Of a DNA stretch of 64,000 bases, positions 54,633 through 63,710 are shown piece after piece (within the stretch, counting starts at the first letter, position 1; each line of letters starts with the position of its first letter). The DNA comes from Arcanobacterium sp. (GTDB taxonomy: Bacteria > Actinomycetota > Actinomycetes > Actinomycetales > Actinomycetaceae). Position numbers and translations under genes: made by a program. The DNA is taken from the NCBI GenBank assembly GCA_022778805.1, contig JALFSN010000008.1:186001-250000 (forward strand). Reading direction: 5' to 3'. The notes under the pieces were generated by a model that was not told where the DNA came from, made no database searches, and saw nothing but the letters and a program-made list of their open reading frames with translations.

Positions 54633-57600
54633 TTAGTGCTTTGGCCTAATCGCATTAACAACTTTTTTCACGCTAGCTCGCCGGTGGGTACCAGCCGGTA
54701 AAACGACATCTGCCATTTTCCGCAATCCCCAACGATCCGCAACATTCTTCCCTAATGTCCAGAAAGTATCCGCCCTTTTCTCCTGCCGCCCCGCTGTAGC
54801 AACTGCACGAATCAGCACCTCATAGAAAGGAGTTTGCCGCGCATATTTCCAATAGAAGGTGGCGAAATCACACGTCACCACTGTCCACGGCTTAATGTAT
54901 CCAGCGTAGTGAATGATCTTCGGATGCGCTCGAGCAGACTGATATTCCAAATACTGAGCAGCAGGGGCCTGCGAGAACAGCCGCTCCACCCGATAATCCA
55001 CATTGTGCATCACGTTCCACACCATCGGAAGGAACAGCACCCGCCCCTCAAGCTGTGAGTTGAGCACATCCTGATCGTTGTAGATATAGCGATCGTCAGA
55101 AGCCAGTTTCATCCACTGCTCGAACGAAAAATCTCTGCGGAATACGGCCGTATCAAAAATCAACACTCCAGCTTGGAAATAGCTGAAAGGATCACGCATT
55201 TTGAGAACAGTGTGAGCATAGCGGGCGCGATCTGAATGTTTCACATTAACGTTGCCAGCAAAATCAATATCTCGTACCGCTGCTATCGCGTAGCCACGCA
55301 AATCTGTGTCGTACAGTTCAGCCACATCTGCCAGCACAACCATATCAGAATCTAGATAAAGCACCTTATCGTAGAATGGCAACACATCCGGAATCAGGAA
55401 CCGATAGTACGTCTCCACACTGATATGGGCATTGTTTGTGCTGAGCCCATACTTTTCCAGCTCGCTACCGGCATTCACAAATCGCAACGTAAAATTCGGA
55501 AAGCTATGTAAACCGGAGCGCATCGCCTCTTGGTTTTCCCAAGAAATATCATGGTGCAGAATCGTAATATCGTAATGCCGCTCTCGTGAGGCGTGAGCGA
55601 GTAACGAAAAAACTGTGGTGGCCACCTGCGGCACATACGCATTATCTGCAGCGAGCACCACGGGCACAATCGGTGTGTTCACATGCGTAAGCGGTGTGAG
55701 CACACAGCGCGGCTCCGGACGGCGGAAATGCACGCACTGGAGCTGCTTGACTTTCGTCTCCGGGCGCAGGCGCTGGATATGAATGAGGAACACATTGAGT
55801 AAGCGCTCCGAAAGATGCCCTGGAGTACGCCGAGCCTCCACACTGTAATGCGTCATATCTGTCTCGCGCATATATTCTTCCAACAGCGGAAAGAGCCACG
55901 CACAGTATTCTTGAAACAGCTCTCTGCGCATAATAAACATATTGCAAAAGCACGCCCGATGTCCGTTGAGAAAGATGTCCAGATCAGGTACATATTCTGG
56001 GGAATGCTTGCGCACAATAGCGATGAGGCGTTCGAAATCCGCGTCCACGAGCAGCGGAGATTTCTGCCACTGGGTACACGGATCCCCCACCCCCTCCAGA
56101 TTAACATTCATATCGGTGAGAGGAGATGTGATTATATCCCACCCGCTCACGCTCGCGGTGATAGCAGCATCATTAATTGCAAATTCTGCCGCCGTCTGTG
56201 CCCCAATGCGGTCGGCCATCACCTCGCCATAAGCATTCTCTTTATGCTCCGCAGTGCTGAAATCGAAATATCTGCGATAGTGGCAAAATCCGTAATACTC
56301 TGCGTCCACATTTTTCCACGCCCAGTATTGGGTGGTGAGCTCTGAATACTCTGGATTGAGCGAGGAGATGTTGTCGCCCTCGTCGTCATGCCAGGCCCAA
56401 TTGAAACGTTGTGCAGCGGTCTGTGATCCCACTTGCACCGGCTGCAGAATAGCACTGTCAAACAAGTCCACATTTTTATGTGTAGACACAAAAATCCGGA
56501 TCTGCTGCGATTTCCATTGTTTCACTTGCTCACGCCGTTTCAGCTCTAGTGTCATTTCTCTTTTCATTTCATCTATATGATCCTGTGCAGCTTCTTTGAG
56601 ATCACCATAATCAGAGGGGAGGCTCTCCACTTGCGTCTCCTGCATAGCCAGCTTTTGAGCCGCTTGGAAAAAAGATTCGGCATGGTTACCAGAATAGTCC
56701 ACCGCTCCTTTGATAACCGCATACGCACGGTCTCGCGCAAACCTCATCAAAGCAGCAGCTGTTATTCCGTTGCCCAACGCCTGCGCCATCAGAGGTATTG
56801 AATCAAATTTTTCTCCCTCGGGCACTCTCTCATACCACTCGTTCATAGCGGATTCAGCGAGCAGCTTCCACATGCTCTGAGCACATTCAGCGAGCAGGCC
56901 CTCGTGGCTGAGCTGGGCATACTCTCGCGCAGCGCGCGCACACTGCGCGATATGCCAGGCCGAGCGCACTGCTTCCTCAGCGCTGAGCTCCCGCGCACTC
57001 GTGACCCCCGAACCCATCGTATATCGGTATCCCACAATATCGTTGCGAGTGATCTCGCCACCGGAGAGAGCTGCCAGCACAAACATTTCATACGAATCTT
57101 CAGCGCGTTCTAGACGCTCCTCGCTCATAGCCGCAAAAGCTTCTCTGCACAATTCGCCTGCAAAGAGCCGGTGGTGAACATTCCAATCTTTGCGTTTGTC
57201 ACCGTGCTTTTTGCCAAACATTGCCCGCAGCAGAGCATCCCGGTCGAGAGGAGGAAATTCTGTATTTGCCCACCGGGCAAAGCCCTGAGCTGCTTCTTCC
57301 TCTGAGCTGTCCACAGCCACCGAACGCAAACCAAAATGAATAATAGATGGACGGTGAGGAGTGTGCATGAGATGAGCTGATCCGTCCTCTTGCGAGTACT
57401 GCTGTACTGCCACAGTTCGTAAAGCAGAAAGAGTACCCGGTTCCAGAGCATCATCGGCGTCAAGGAAAAGCACAAACTTCCCTGTTGTGGCAGCCACTCC
57501 AGTGCGCCTGGCCAAGTGTAAGCCCACATTCTTTTCATGCGCCACAACCGCGATACGAGTATCGGCCTGAGCCGCTTGTTGAGCCACTGCTAAAGAACGA

Positions 57601-57728
57601 TCAGTGCTGGAATCATCAATGATAATCATTTCCCAGTCACCGCTATCTTGGCTCTGCACACTGCCAATACACTCCGCAAGCTGATTCGCATGATTATAGG
57701 AGGGGATCACCACCGAAAAAAAAGGCAT
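54633..57728 (-). CDS. Triple-module glycosyltransferase: GT2, DUF4422 and GT8
   Basis: This 1031-residue cytosolic enzyme has three modules. Residues 1-110 form a GT2 catalytic domain (VVIPSYNHANQLAECI, IIDDSSTDRS, FVLFLDADDALEPG), followed by a helical region to about 400. Residues about 409-660 are DUF4422, a GT-like domain with RIFVSTHKNVDLFDS, YYGFCHYRRYFDFS and GHRACFCNMFIMRRELF. Residues about 683-960 are GT8 with VVLAADNAYVPQVATTVFSL, the metal-binding LYLDSDMVVLAD and HYAGYIKPW. All three lie in one uninterrupted frame. The first 400 residues resemble the neighbouring protein at 57802-59031. The enzyme could add three sugars in sequence to a glycan carrier; the substrates cannot be read from the sequence. 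Confidence 0.92.
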   Translation of the reverse strand: MPFFSVVIPSYNHANQLAECIGSVQSQDSGDWEMIIIDDSSTDRSLAVAQQAAQADTRIAVVAHEKNVGLHLARRTGVAATTGKFVLFLDADDALEPGTLSALRTVAVQQYSQEDGSAHLMHTPHRPSIIHFGLRSVAVDSSEEEAAQGFARWANTEFPPLDRDALLRAMFGKKHGDKRKDWNVHHRLFAGELCREAFAAMSEERLERAEDSYEMFVLAALSGGEITRNDIVGYRYTMGSGVTSARELSAEEAVRSAWHIAQCARAAREYAQLSHEGLLAECAQSMWKLLAESAMNEWYERVPEGEKFDSIPLMAQALGNGITAAALMRFARDRAYAVIKGAVDYSGNHAESFFQAAQKLAMQETQVESLPSDYGDLKEAAQDHIDEMKREMTLELKRREQVKQWKSQQIRIFVSTHKNVDLFDSAILQPVQVGSQTAAQRFNWAWHDDEGDNISSLNPEYSELTTQYWAWKNVDAEYYGFCHYRRYFDFSTAEHKENAYGEVMADRIGAQTAAEFAINDAAITASVSGWDIITSPLTDMNVNLEGVGDPCTQWQKSPLLVDADFERLIAIVRKHSPEYVPDLDIFLNGHRACFCNMFIMRRELFQEYCAWLFPLLEEYMRETDMTHYSVEARRTPGHLSERLLNVFLIHIQRLRPETKVKQLQCVHFRRPEPRCVLTPLTHVNTPIVPVVLAADNAYVPQVATTVFSLLAHASRERHYDITILHHDISWENQEAMRSGLHSFPNFTLRFVNAGSELEKYGLSTNNAHISVETYYRFLIPDVLPFYDKVLYLDSDMVVLADVAELYDTDLRGYAIAAVRDIDFAGNVNVKHSDRARYAHTVLKMRDPFSYFQAGVLIFDTAVFRRDFSFEQWMKLASDDRYIYNDQDVLNSQLEGRVLFLPMVWNVMHNVDYRVERLFSQAPAAQYLEYQSARAHPKIIHYAGYIKPWTVVTCDFATFYWKYARQTPFYEVLIRAVATAGRQEKRADTFWTLGKNVADRWGLRKMADVVLPAGTHRRASVKKVVNAIRPKH

Positions 57729-57801
57729 AGCTTCTCCTCAACGTCCAGTGCCCATTGCACATTCACCTACTGTTTTCTTTACTCTAGCCGTTTCTTCACA
57801 A

Positions 57802-59031
57802 TTATTGACGGCGGCGCGTAACGATCCTCTTCATCGCCTGCCATATCCCAACAAACCACCCAGGTGAAGAAGTCGAAAGGTGCGGCTTGAACTCGAGCGC
57901 TCGCTGTGACACCCCACTTCGTCTGGCCAGATCCGTAATATGCTGCTGCGCACTGGCCTGAAATGTGCACAGTCTCTCGCTCGGCGTGTGTCCATGAGCA
58001 AAATCAACAGCCCAGCGGTACCACAAGAGATATTCCGCTTCAGAATCAAACTCTCTTCCGGTATCCCACTGCGCATACGCACTGTCGCGTACCAAACGCA
58101 TGAGTTCTGCTGCGACTGTCTCAGCTCCGAAGAGCTGCGCCATATATTGAGCCATACTTTTTTTATCAGCCGATTCCACTCGCTCAGCCCAATCTCCGGC
58201 AAGCATTTCAATAATACGCACCCGCAGCTGCGCAACACACGGCGCAAGCGAAAATTTTTCAAAACTATCAGCCCACTGTGCAGCTGCAGTGAGCAGCTCC
58301 TGATATTGATTGCTGAGCTCACGAAATTGCCCGGCACTCATCGTGGCAAAAGTCGTGATTCCTCGCCCTAAATAGTAGCGATATCCCACGATATCGTTTC
58401 GGAAGCGTTCGGTACCGGCCAGGCTGGCAATCACCAGCCATTCGTAGGCATCTTCTCCGCGTCCGAGGCGACAATCTGTGCCCCGCTCGAACGCCTCCCG
58501 CACTAGCGGAGCACGATACACTCGTTGCAGCACCCTCCAATCCTGCCGCGCGCCATCAGCGCGAAGAAACGACGATTCTACAATTTCTCTACCGCGCAGC
58601 ACAGACAGGTGTACATTGCTGAGCATCGCCACTTCACGCACCACTGCCTCAGGCATATTTTCCCCAAATAGCTCCGTACCGAAATGCAACACATCGCAGG
58701 GGCTTTCCGCTAATGCCTGAGCCAAAAGTTCCAGAGCATCATCTGCTAGCTCGTCGTCGGCGTCAAGAAAGAGGATCCACTGTCCGCGTGCTGCACGCAC
58801 TCCACTGAGCCGTGCGCGATGAGTGCCCTCATTGCGTTCTTTGAGCACCGGCACAATTCTGGAATCACGATCCGCATAGGCGCGAATAACGCTACCTGCC
58901 TGATCGGGGCTGCCATCGTCCACCAGCACTGCTTCCCAATCAGTCCAGCTCTGGTTTTGTAGCGTGAGCACCGCTCGCGGAAGGTACTGCGCCGTGTTAT
59001 AGACGGGCACCACAATCGAGAAAAACGGCAT
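57802..59031 (-). CDS. GT2 family glycosyltransferase
   Basis: This 409-residue protein has an N-terminal GT2 domain (about residues 1-110) with FSIVVPVYNTAQYLPRAVLT, VLVDDGSPDQA and WILFLDADDELADDALELLA. A helical C-terminal part (about residues 110-409) follows, with RFRNDIVGYRYYLGRGITT. The same arrangement, including NDIVGYRYTMGSGVTS, occurs in the first 400 residues of the triple-module enzyme downstream, so the two genes are related by duplication. It lies 73 bp upstream of that gene on the same strand and is divergent from the Wzm gene. Confidence 0.92.
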   Translation of the reverse strand: MPFFSIVVPVYNTAQYLPRAVLTLQNQSWTDWEAVLVDDGSPDQAGSVIRAYADRDSRIVPVLKERNEGTHRARLSGVRAARGQWILFLDADDELADDALELLAQALAESPCDVLHFGTELFGENMPEAVVREVAMLSNVHLSVLRGREIVESSFLRADGARQDWRVLQRVYRAPLVREAFERGTDCRLGRGEDAYEWLVIASLAGTERFRNDIVGYRYYLGRGITTFATMSAGQFRELSNQYQELLTAAAQWADSFEKFSLAPCVAQLRVRIIEMLAGDWAERVESADKKSMAQYMAQLFGAETVAAELMRLVRDSAYAQWDTGREFDSEAEYLLWYRWAVDFAHGHTPSERLCTFQASAQQHITDLARRSGVSQRALEFKPHLSTSSPGWFVGIWQAMKRIVTRRRQ

Positions 59032-59200
59032 AGCAGCACTCCTCCCTCACCATGCTCACCGCAACTACCATACTAATGTGGTCTTGCACAGAATCTGCAT
59101 CATTTCCCACTGAACGTGCCTTCCCCCACAAGCTTTCAGCGTAATTGGCCAAGCACGGTAAAGTAAGAGCAGTATTGCACTAATCGCAAAGGAGATGCCG

Positions 59201-60037
59201 ATGGCGATAAGTTTCGTCAATCGTCTTTCCAAGCGCTATCACTATGCGCTTGTTGTCTTTCGGGAACTAGTAAAGACTGATTTTCAGCTACGTTATCAAG
59301 GTTCTTTCTTGGGAATGCTATGGTCTGCTATCAAGCCACTCATGCTTTTTGCCGTGATGTATGTGGTGTTTGTTAAGTTCTTGAAGTTCACTGATGGCAC
59401 ACCCACGTTCCCCATTTCTCTTTTGTGTGGCACCTGCCTGTGGAGCTTTTTTGCCGAAGCGACATCAATGAGCATGCGCTCAATTGTGGATCGTGGAGAT
59501 CTGCTGCGGAAAATTCATTTCCCCAACTACATCATCGTCGCCTCCACCACTATGGGGTCGATGATTTCACTCGGCATCAATTTGGTGATTGTCGTCCTAT
59601 TTGGATTTTTTGCCCACGCACATTACACCTGGCGAGTGCTGCTCGTCCCGCTGAGCATCATGCAACTGTATGCACTCACCGTTGGTTTGGCGCTGTTGTT
59701 GGCCTCACTCTACGTCTATTTCCGAGACGTCGCCCATATCTGGGAAGTGCTTGTGCAGGCCTTGTTTTACGCCACTCCTATCATCTACCCCATCTCCATG
59801 GTGGCCAACAATCCCACATTTGCCTGGGCAGCTAAGTTTTTGATGCTCAGCCCCATCACGCAACCCATTATGGACATTCGCCACAATTTACTGTCTCCAG
59901 AATATGTGCCCACCGTGTGGACAATCGTTGATAACCCCTGGCTGTGCATACTTCCCTACATCACCGCTGTTCTCGTTCTATGGCTAGGAATTTACGTGTT
60001 CAGAAAATACAGCGCTAAATTTGCGGAGGTGCTCTGA
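59201..60037 (+). CDS. wzm: Polysaccharide ABC exporter permease, Wzm type
   Basis: This 278-residue ABC-2 type permease moves a lipid-linked polysaccharide across the cytoplasmic membrane. It has six hydrophobic segments and the family phrases LVKTDFQLRYQGSFLGMLWS, CGTCLWSFFAEA and TPIIYPISMV. The ATG at 59201 is chosen because AAAGGAG lies six bases upstream; the ATG at 59195 overlaps that ribosome-binding site. The stop codon overlaps the next ATG by one base. With the Wzt ATPase it forms a complete exporter, likely for the glycan made by the surrounding genes. Confidence 0.94.
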   Translation: MAISFVNRLSKRYHYALVVFRELVKTDFQLRYQGSFLGMLWSAIKPLMLFAVMYVVFVKFLKFTDGTPTFPISLLCGTCLWSFFAEATSMSMRSIVDRGDLLRKIHFPNYIIVASTTMGSMISLGINLVIVVLFGFFAHAHYTWRVLLVPLSIMQLYALTVGLALLLASLYVYFRDVAHIWEVLVQALFYATPIIYPISMVANNPTFAWAAKFLMLSPITQPIMDIRHNLLSPEYVPTVWTIVDNPWLCILPYITAVLVLWLGIYVFRKYSAKFAEVL

Positions 60038-61299
60038 TGAATAGTGACGCCGCCCCGATCGTGCTCCGTGCAGAACACATCGCCAAAACTTTCCGTCTCC
60101 CCACTGAACAGGCGACTGGCCTCAAGATGGCTTTCCTCAATCGCGTGAAAGGAATAAAAGGCTATACCACGCAAAACGTTTTGCGGGATATCAACTTCAC
60201 CGTACACCGTGGAGATTTCTTTGGAATTGTTGGGCGTAATGGCTCTGGAAAATCCACACTGCTCAAGATTATTAGTGGGATTTATCAGCCTAATAGTGGA
60301 TCGGTAGTACACGAAGGTAAACTCGTGCCTTTTATCGAATTAGGAGTGGGATTTAATCCGGAGCTCACTGGCCGTGAAAATGTCTACCTCAATGGCGCTC
60401 TGCTGGGATTTACCCATGAAGAAATCACTGCTATGTACGATGACATCGTAGATTTTGCTGAACTCCATGACTTCATGGATCAAAAGCTCAAAAACTATTC
60501 CTCCGGTATGCAGGTTCGTCTGGCTTTTTCAGTGGCGATCAAAGCGCAGGGCGATATCCTCGTCCTCGATGAGGTGCTCGCCGTTGGCGATGAGGCTTTT
60601 CAGCGAAAATGCGATGACTATTTCACGAAAGTGAAAGAAGATCCCGCGAAAACAGTCATCTTAGTGACTCACTCAATGGACGCCGTCAAACGCTACTGCA
60701 ATCGCGCAATATTAATCAACAACGGTCAGATCGCGCTCAATGGTGATCCTGGAGATGTTGCTGATAGTTATACGCTGGAAAACATGAAGCATGAGGCACG
60801 TCAGAGCGCCGCCGCAGCCTGGAAAGCTGAAGGCGTAAGTGGACCACAAAAGTTTGCCAAAGGCCTCAACGAGCGAGTGCCGATTCTGCGTGTACGCGGC
60901 CTTGATGCTCCTGTAGTAGGGGACGATCAGCCGTTCCATTTCGCTGTGGATTACGAATTTCACGAGGAACGCCCATTTTTCCTCACCCTCACTGTACGAG
61001 ATGTGAAACGTGGCGGTATCGTCTACGACAGCCTTGATCTTTTTCAACTGAATCAGCTGGGGCGCCATACGCTGGAATTTGAGTTTCCTACTGCTCCTTT
61101 TATGGACGGAGATTTTCGTATCGATGCCCAGATTCGAGTGTATCCGCATGACGATGTGACCGCTGAGGATACTGAGAAAGTGGCCTATACTGACGCAGAC
61201 AACTCAGGTTTTTTTGCCATTCGCAATCCCCGACACAAGAGAATGAATAATTACGGTTTGCTGAGCACCGATACTGTACACTTCACACGTTTGCACTAA
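60037..61299 (+). CDS. wzt: Polysaccharide ABC exporter ATP-binding protein, Wzt type
   Basis: The 420-residue ATPase has Walker A GIVGRNGSGKSTLLK (about residues 63-77), signature YSSGMQVRLAFSVAI (about 155), and Walker B ILVLDEVLAVGDEAF. The H-loop histidine is in VTHSMD. A C-terminal domain of about 150 residues (about 270-420) matches the position of the carbohydrate-binding Wzt_C domain; it is beta-rich with HFAVDYEFHEERPFFLTLTV. Wzt_C domains recognise the modified end of the glycan before export. Wzm-Wzt lies within the glycan cluster and is followed by a hairpin at 61340-61378. Confidence 0.95.
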   Translation: MNSDAAPIVLRAEHIAKTFRLPTEQATGLKMAFLNRVKGIKGYTTQNVLRDINFTVHRGDFFGIVGRNGSGKSTLLKIISGIYQPNSGSVVHEGKLVPFIELGVGFNPELTGRENVYLNGALLGFTHEEITAMYDDIVDFAELHDFMDQKLKNYSSGMQVRLAFSVAIKAQGDILVLDEVLAVGDEAFQRKCDDYFTKVKEDPAKTVILVTHSMDAVKRYCNRAILINNGQIALNGDPGDVADSYTLENMKHEARQSAAAAWKAEGVSGPQKFAKGLNERVPILRVRGLDAPVVGDDQPFHFAVDYEFHEERPFFLTLTVRDVKRGGIVYDSLDLFQLNQLGRHTLEFEFPTAPFMDGDFRIDAQIRVYPHDDVTAEDTEKVAYTDADNSGFFAIRNPRHKRMNNYGLLSTDTVHFTRLH

Positions 61300-61339
61300 T
61301 CGTATACACACTATTAGTACAAACAACCGAGAAGACGTC

Positions 61340-61378
61340 CTGTTTGCTGCACGCTCTTCACTGGCGCAGCAAACAGGA
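61340..61378 (+). terminator. Hairpin downstream of wzm-wzt
   Basis: CCTGTTTGCTGC and GCAGCAAACAGG form a perfect 12-bp stem with a 15-base loop, 40 bp after the wzt stop. No long T run follows. The 297-bp spacer to the next gene otherwise shows no gene or clear promoter. Confidence 0.6.
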
Positions 61379-61596
61379 GAAAGAGACCTGAAACGACGAA
61401 GAAGCGCTGTGCAAGATCACCGCGCACCGGCAGTAGTAAAGATCTACACTGCAACACGATGCTGCATAACGGGGTGTAATGTCTGGGCTGCTATCATGTG
61501 ATTTTCTCACAAAGAGCTAAGCTCACGCGTCAATACTCTCAATCGCGGCGGTGGCAATGATATCTTTAAGGGCGAACTGTATCAGGATGGGGTGCA

Positions 61597-63690
61597 ATGC
61601 TAGAGTTTATCGCTATGTGGGCGGCGGTGATTCCGCCTGCCATACAGGCATTAGTGCTGCTCTGGCTTCCTGGCTATGGTATTTTCCGCATTGCCCGCGT
61701 GCACCGCTTTCTCGCGTTCACGCTCGCACCGCTCACAGCGGCATTCACCATGGGGTTTTTCCCGATTTTGTACGGCCTGATTCACCTCCCGTGGAATATC
61801 TGGAGTTTCCTCCTGGCCACAGCCATACTTGCTCTTATCGCGTACGCTGTGCGCCGGCTCGTTCCCGCGCACGCTCCCCATTCATCAGCTAGCCGCTCCG
61901 CTCCTGTGCTAACTTCATCTGCCAGCACGCCCGCCGCACAGCACTTTCGTTCCCGAGTAGCTAAGGGAGTAGAAGCGATTGGGCAACTGCACGATTCCTG
62001 GCGTTCACTACGGTGGACGCTCACTGGCACGCTCTGTGCTTTTCCGCTGAGCGCCGCAGGATATACCAAAGGCGTACAGAGTCCGTTCGCGCCATCACAA
62101 ACCTGGGACGCCGCCTTCCATGAATCTGCCATTGAATGGATTAAACGCACTGGCGATGCCTCAACTCTGCATCTTTCTGCCGTGTCCACCAACCTCCCCG
62201 AATCCCAGGCGGCAGCAGGGGGATTTTACCCATCAGGTTTTCACGCATTTGTGGCTCTGATCCCTGGCGACACCATACTGACCACTAACGCCGTCATTGC
62301 CGTGATTAGCCTGGTACTGTGGCCAATCACCATCGGCTGTCTCACTGCCTATCTGGAGCCAGACAACCGCTATGCACAAGTGGTAGCTCCACTGTTCGCC
62401 TCCGTTTTCACGTCTTTTCCAGAGCGTCCGATGTCGTACGGCGTGCTCTGGCCCACTGTATATGCCTATGCTCTCATTCCGCTGCTGCTCGTTGCAGTAG
62501 CATGGTGGCTTGAGCCTCGCAGTACAGCTGCACCGTTGAGCTATGGGTTTTTACCGATCCTCGCCGGCGCCGCCGTCGGCATCGCTATTGTGCACCCTAC
62601 GGGATTGCTGAGCGCTTTCTGCGCGGTCCTCACTCTGTGCGTCCACTTCTTCATTCGCGCTTATCACAGTCGCTGCACTCTTGTAACCCGCAAGAAACTA
62701 ACGATGCTGTGGGCACTGATTATCCTCGCCTGTGCTTCGCTCCTACTGGCCAGCCGCACAAGCCTGTGGAGCCACGTCAGCTCGTGGGACCGTGTACCCA
62801 CCAGCTCTGTTAAAGATGCAATACTCGGTGGAATTTTTGAAGCGCAGCTCCCTGCGCTGGCGTATGGCGATGCTGAAGCAGATATTATACTCGGCCTCTT
62901 TACCATCGCCGGAGTGCTGTTTGCACTCATCAAATTCCGATATGGCTGGCTCGTGGTGGCATGGGTGTGGAGCATCTATTTATTTGTGCTCTCATCTGCC
63001 GTGAATATCCCCGGCTTTTTCTTAGTGGGGCCGTGGTATGCAGACGCTGTCCGTCTCGGTGCGGTTATTCCACTTTTCGCTGCACCACTCGCTGCTATTG
63101 GTTTAGGTGAATGCGCCTCTTACGGCGTCCAGAAATGGAAAGAGCTGGCTCATAGCCGTCTCACCCGTCTCGAATACGTCACTCTCGTGGTGATTATCGC
63201 CATCGTCACAACAGGCGTACTGGGAGTACGCCAAAGTGCTCGACAGCTCTTCGTGAACTACAAGTTCTATGCTGCTGATGGTTTCAACGCCACTCTCAGC
63301 CCAGCAGAGCTGGACATGCTCCGCTCTATTCCCGACTCTATCAAGGATGATGGCATGCTTCTCGGAGATCCACGCCAGGGAGCAAGCTACGCTTATGCTT
63401 TGAGCGGTATGAACGTCAGCTTCCGGCACATGAGTGGAACGTGGGATAAAGATATGCTCTACCTTGCTAAAAATGCCAGTAAAATCAAAACAGATCCACG
63501 CATCTGCCCGTTGATCCGCAAATACAATATTCGATACGTGTACGGCGATTCCATCACGTATTGGCCAGAAAATGAAAGCGGTCAACTATTTGACGGGGTC
63601 AACCATCTGCAATTCCAACGTGATATCCTCACACCAGTGCTCAAAGGCGGCGATTCCGTGATCTATAAACTCAACTATTGCGGACAGTGA
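61597..63690 (+). CDS. DUF6541 multi-pass membrane protein
   Basis: This 697-residue protein shares the layout of the 51187-53322 product: about 14 membrane segments and a soluble C-terminal part. Matching points are QTWDAAFHESAIEWIKRTGD, FYPSGFHAFVALIPG, WGVLWPTVYAY-like phrases, and a C-terminal part with MLLGDPRQGASYAYALSGMN. The Asp/His in WDAAFH are conserved between the two. It ends INYC-type with KLNYCGQ. The ribosome-binding site is GGATGGGG. It is convergent with a third, partial DUF6541 gene. The function is unknown; the family is found with galactofuran and arabinan-like biosynthesis genes in actinobacteria. Confidence 0.82.
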   Translation: MLEFIAMWAAVIPPAIQALVLLWLPGYGIFRIARVHRFLAFTLAPLTAAFTMGFFPILYGLIHLPWNIWSFLLATAILALIAYAVRRLVPAHAPHSSASRSAPVLTSSASTPAAQHFRSRVAKGVEAIGQLHDSWRSLRWTLTGTLCAFPLSAAGYTKGVQSPFAPSQTWDAAFHESAIEWIKRTGDASTLHLSAVSTNLPESQAAAGGFYPSGFHAFVALIPGDTILTTNAVIAVISLVLWPITIGCLTAYLEPDNRYAQVVAPLFASVFTSFPERPMSYGVLWPTVYAYALIPLLLVAVAWWLEPRSTAAPLSYGFLPILAGAAVGIAIVHPTGLLSAFCAVLTLCVHFFIRAYHSRCTLVTRKKLTMLWALIILACASLLLASRTSLWSHVSSWDRVPTSSVKDAILGGIFEAQLPALAYGDAEADIILGLFTIAGVLFALIKFRYGWLVVAWVWSIYLFVLSSAVNIPGFFLVGPWYADAVRLGAVIPLFAAPLAAIGLGECASYGVQKWKELAHSRLTRLEYVTLVVIIAIVTTGVLGVRQSARQLFVNYKFYAADGFNATLSPAELDMLRSIPDSIKDDGMLLGDPRQGASYAYALSGMNVSFRHMSGTWDKDMLYLAKNASKIKTDPRICPLIRKYNIRYVYGDSITYWPENESGQLFDGVNHLQFQRDILTPVLKGGDSVIYKLNYCGQ

Positions 63691-63710
63691 CAGCTCAAAA
63701 AATATGCCGA

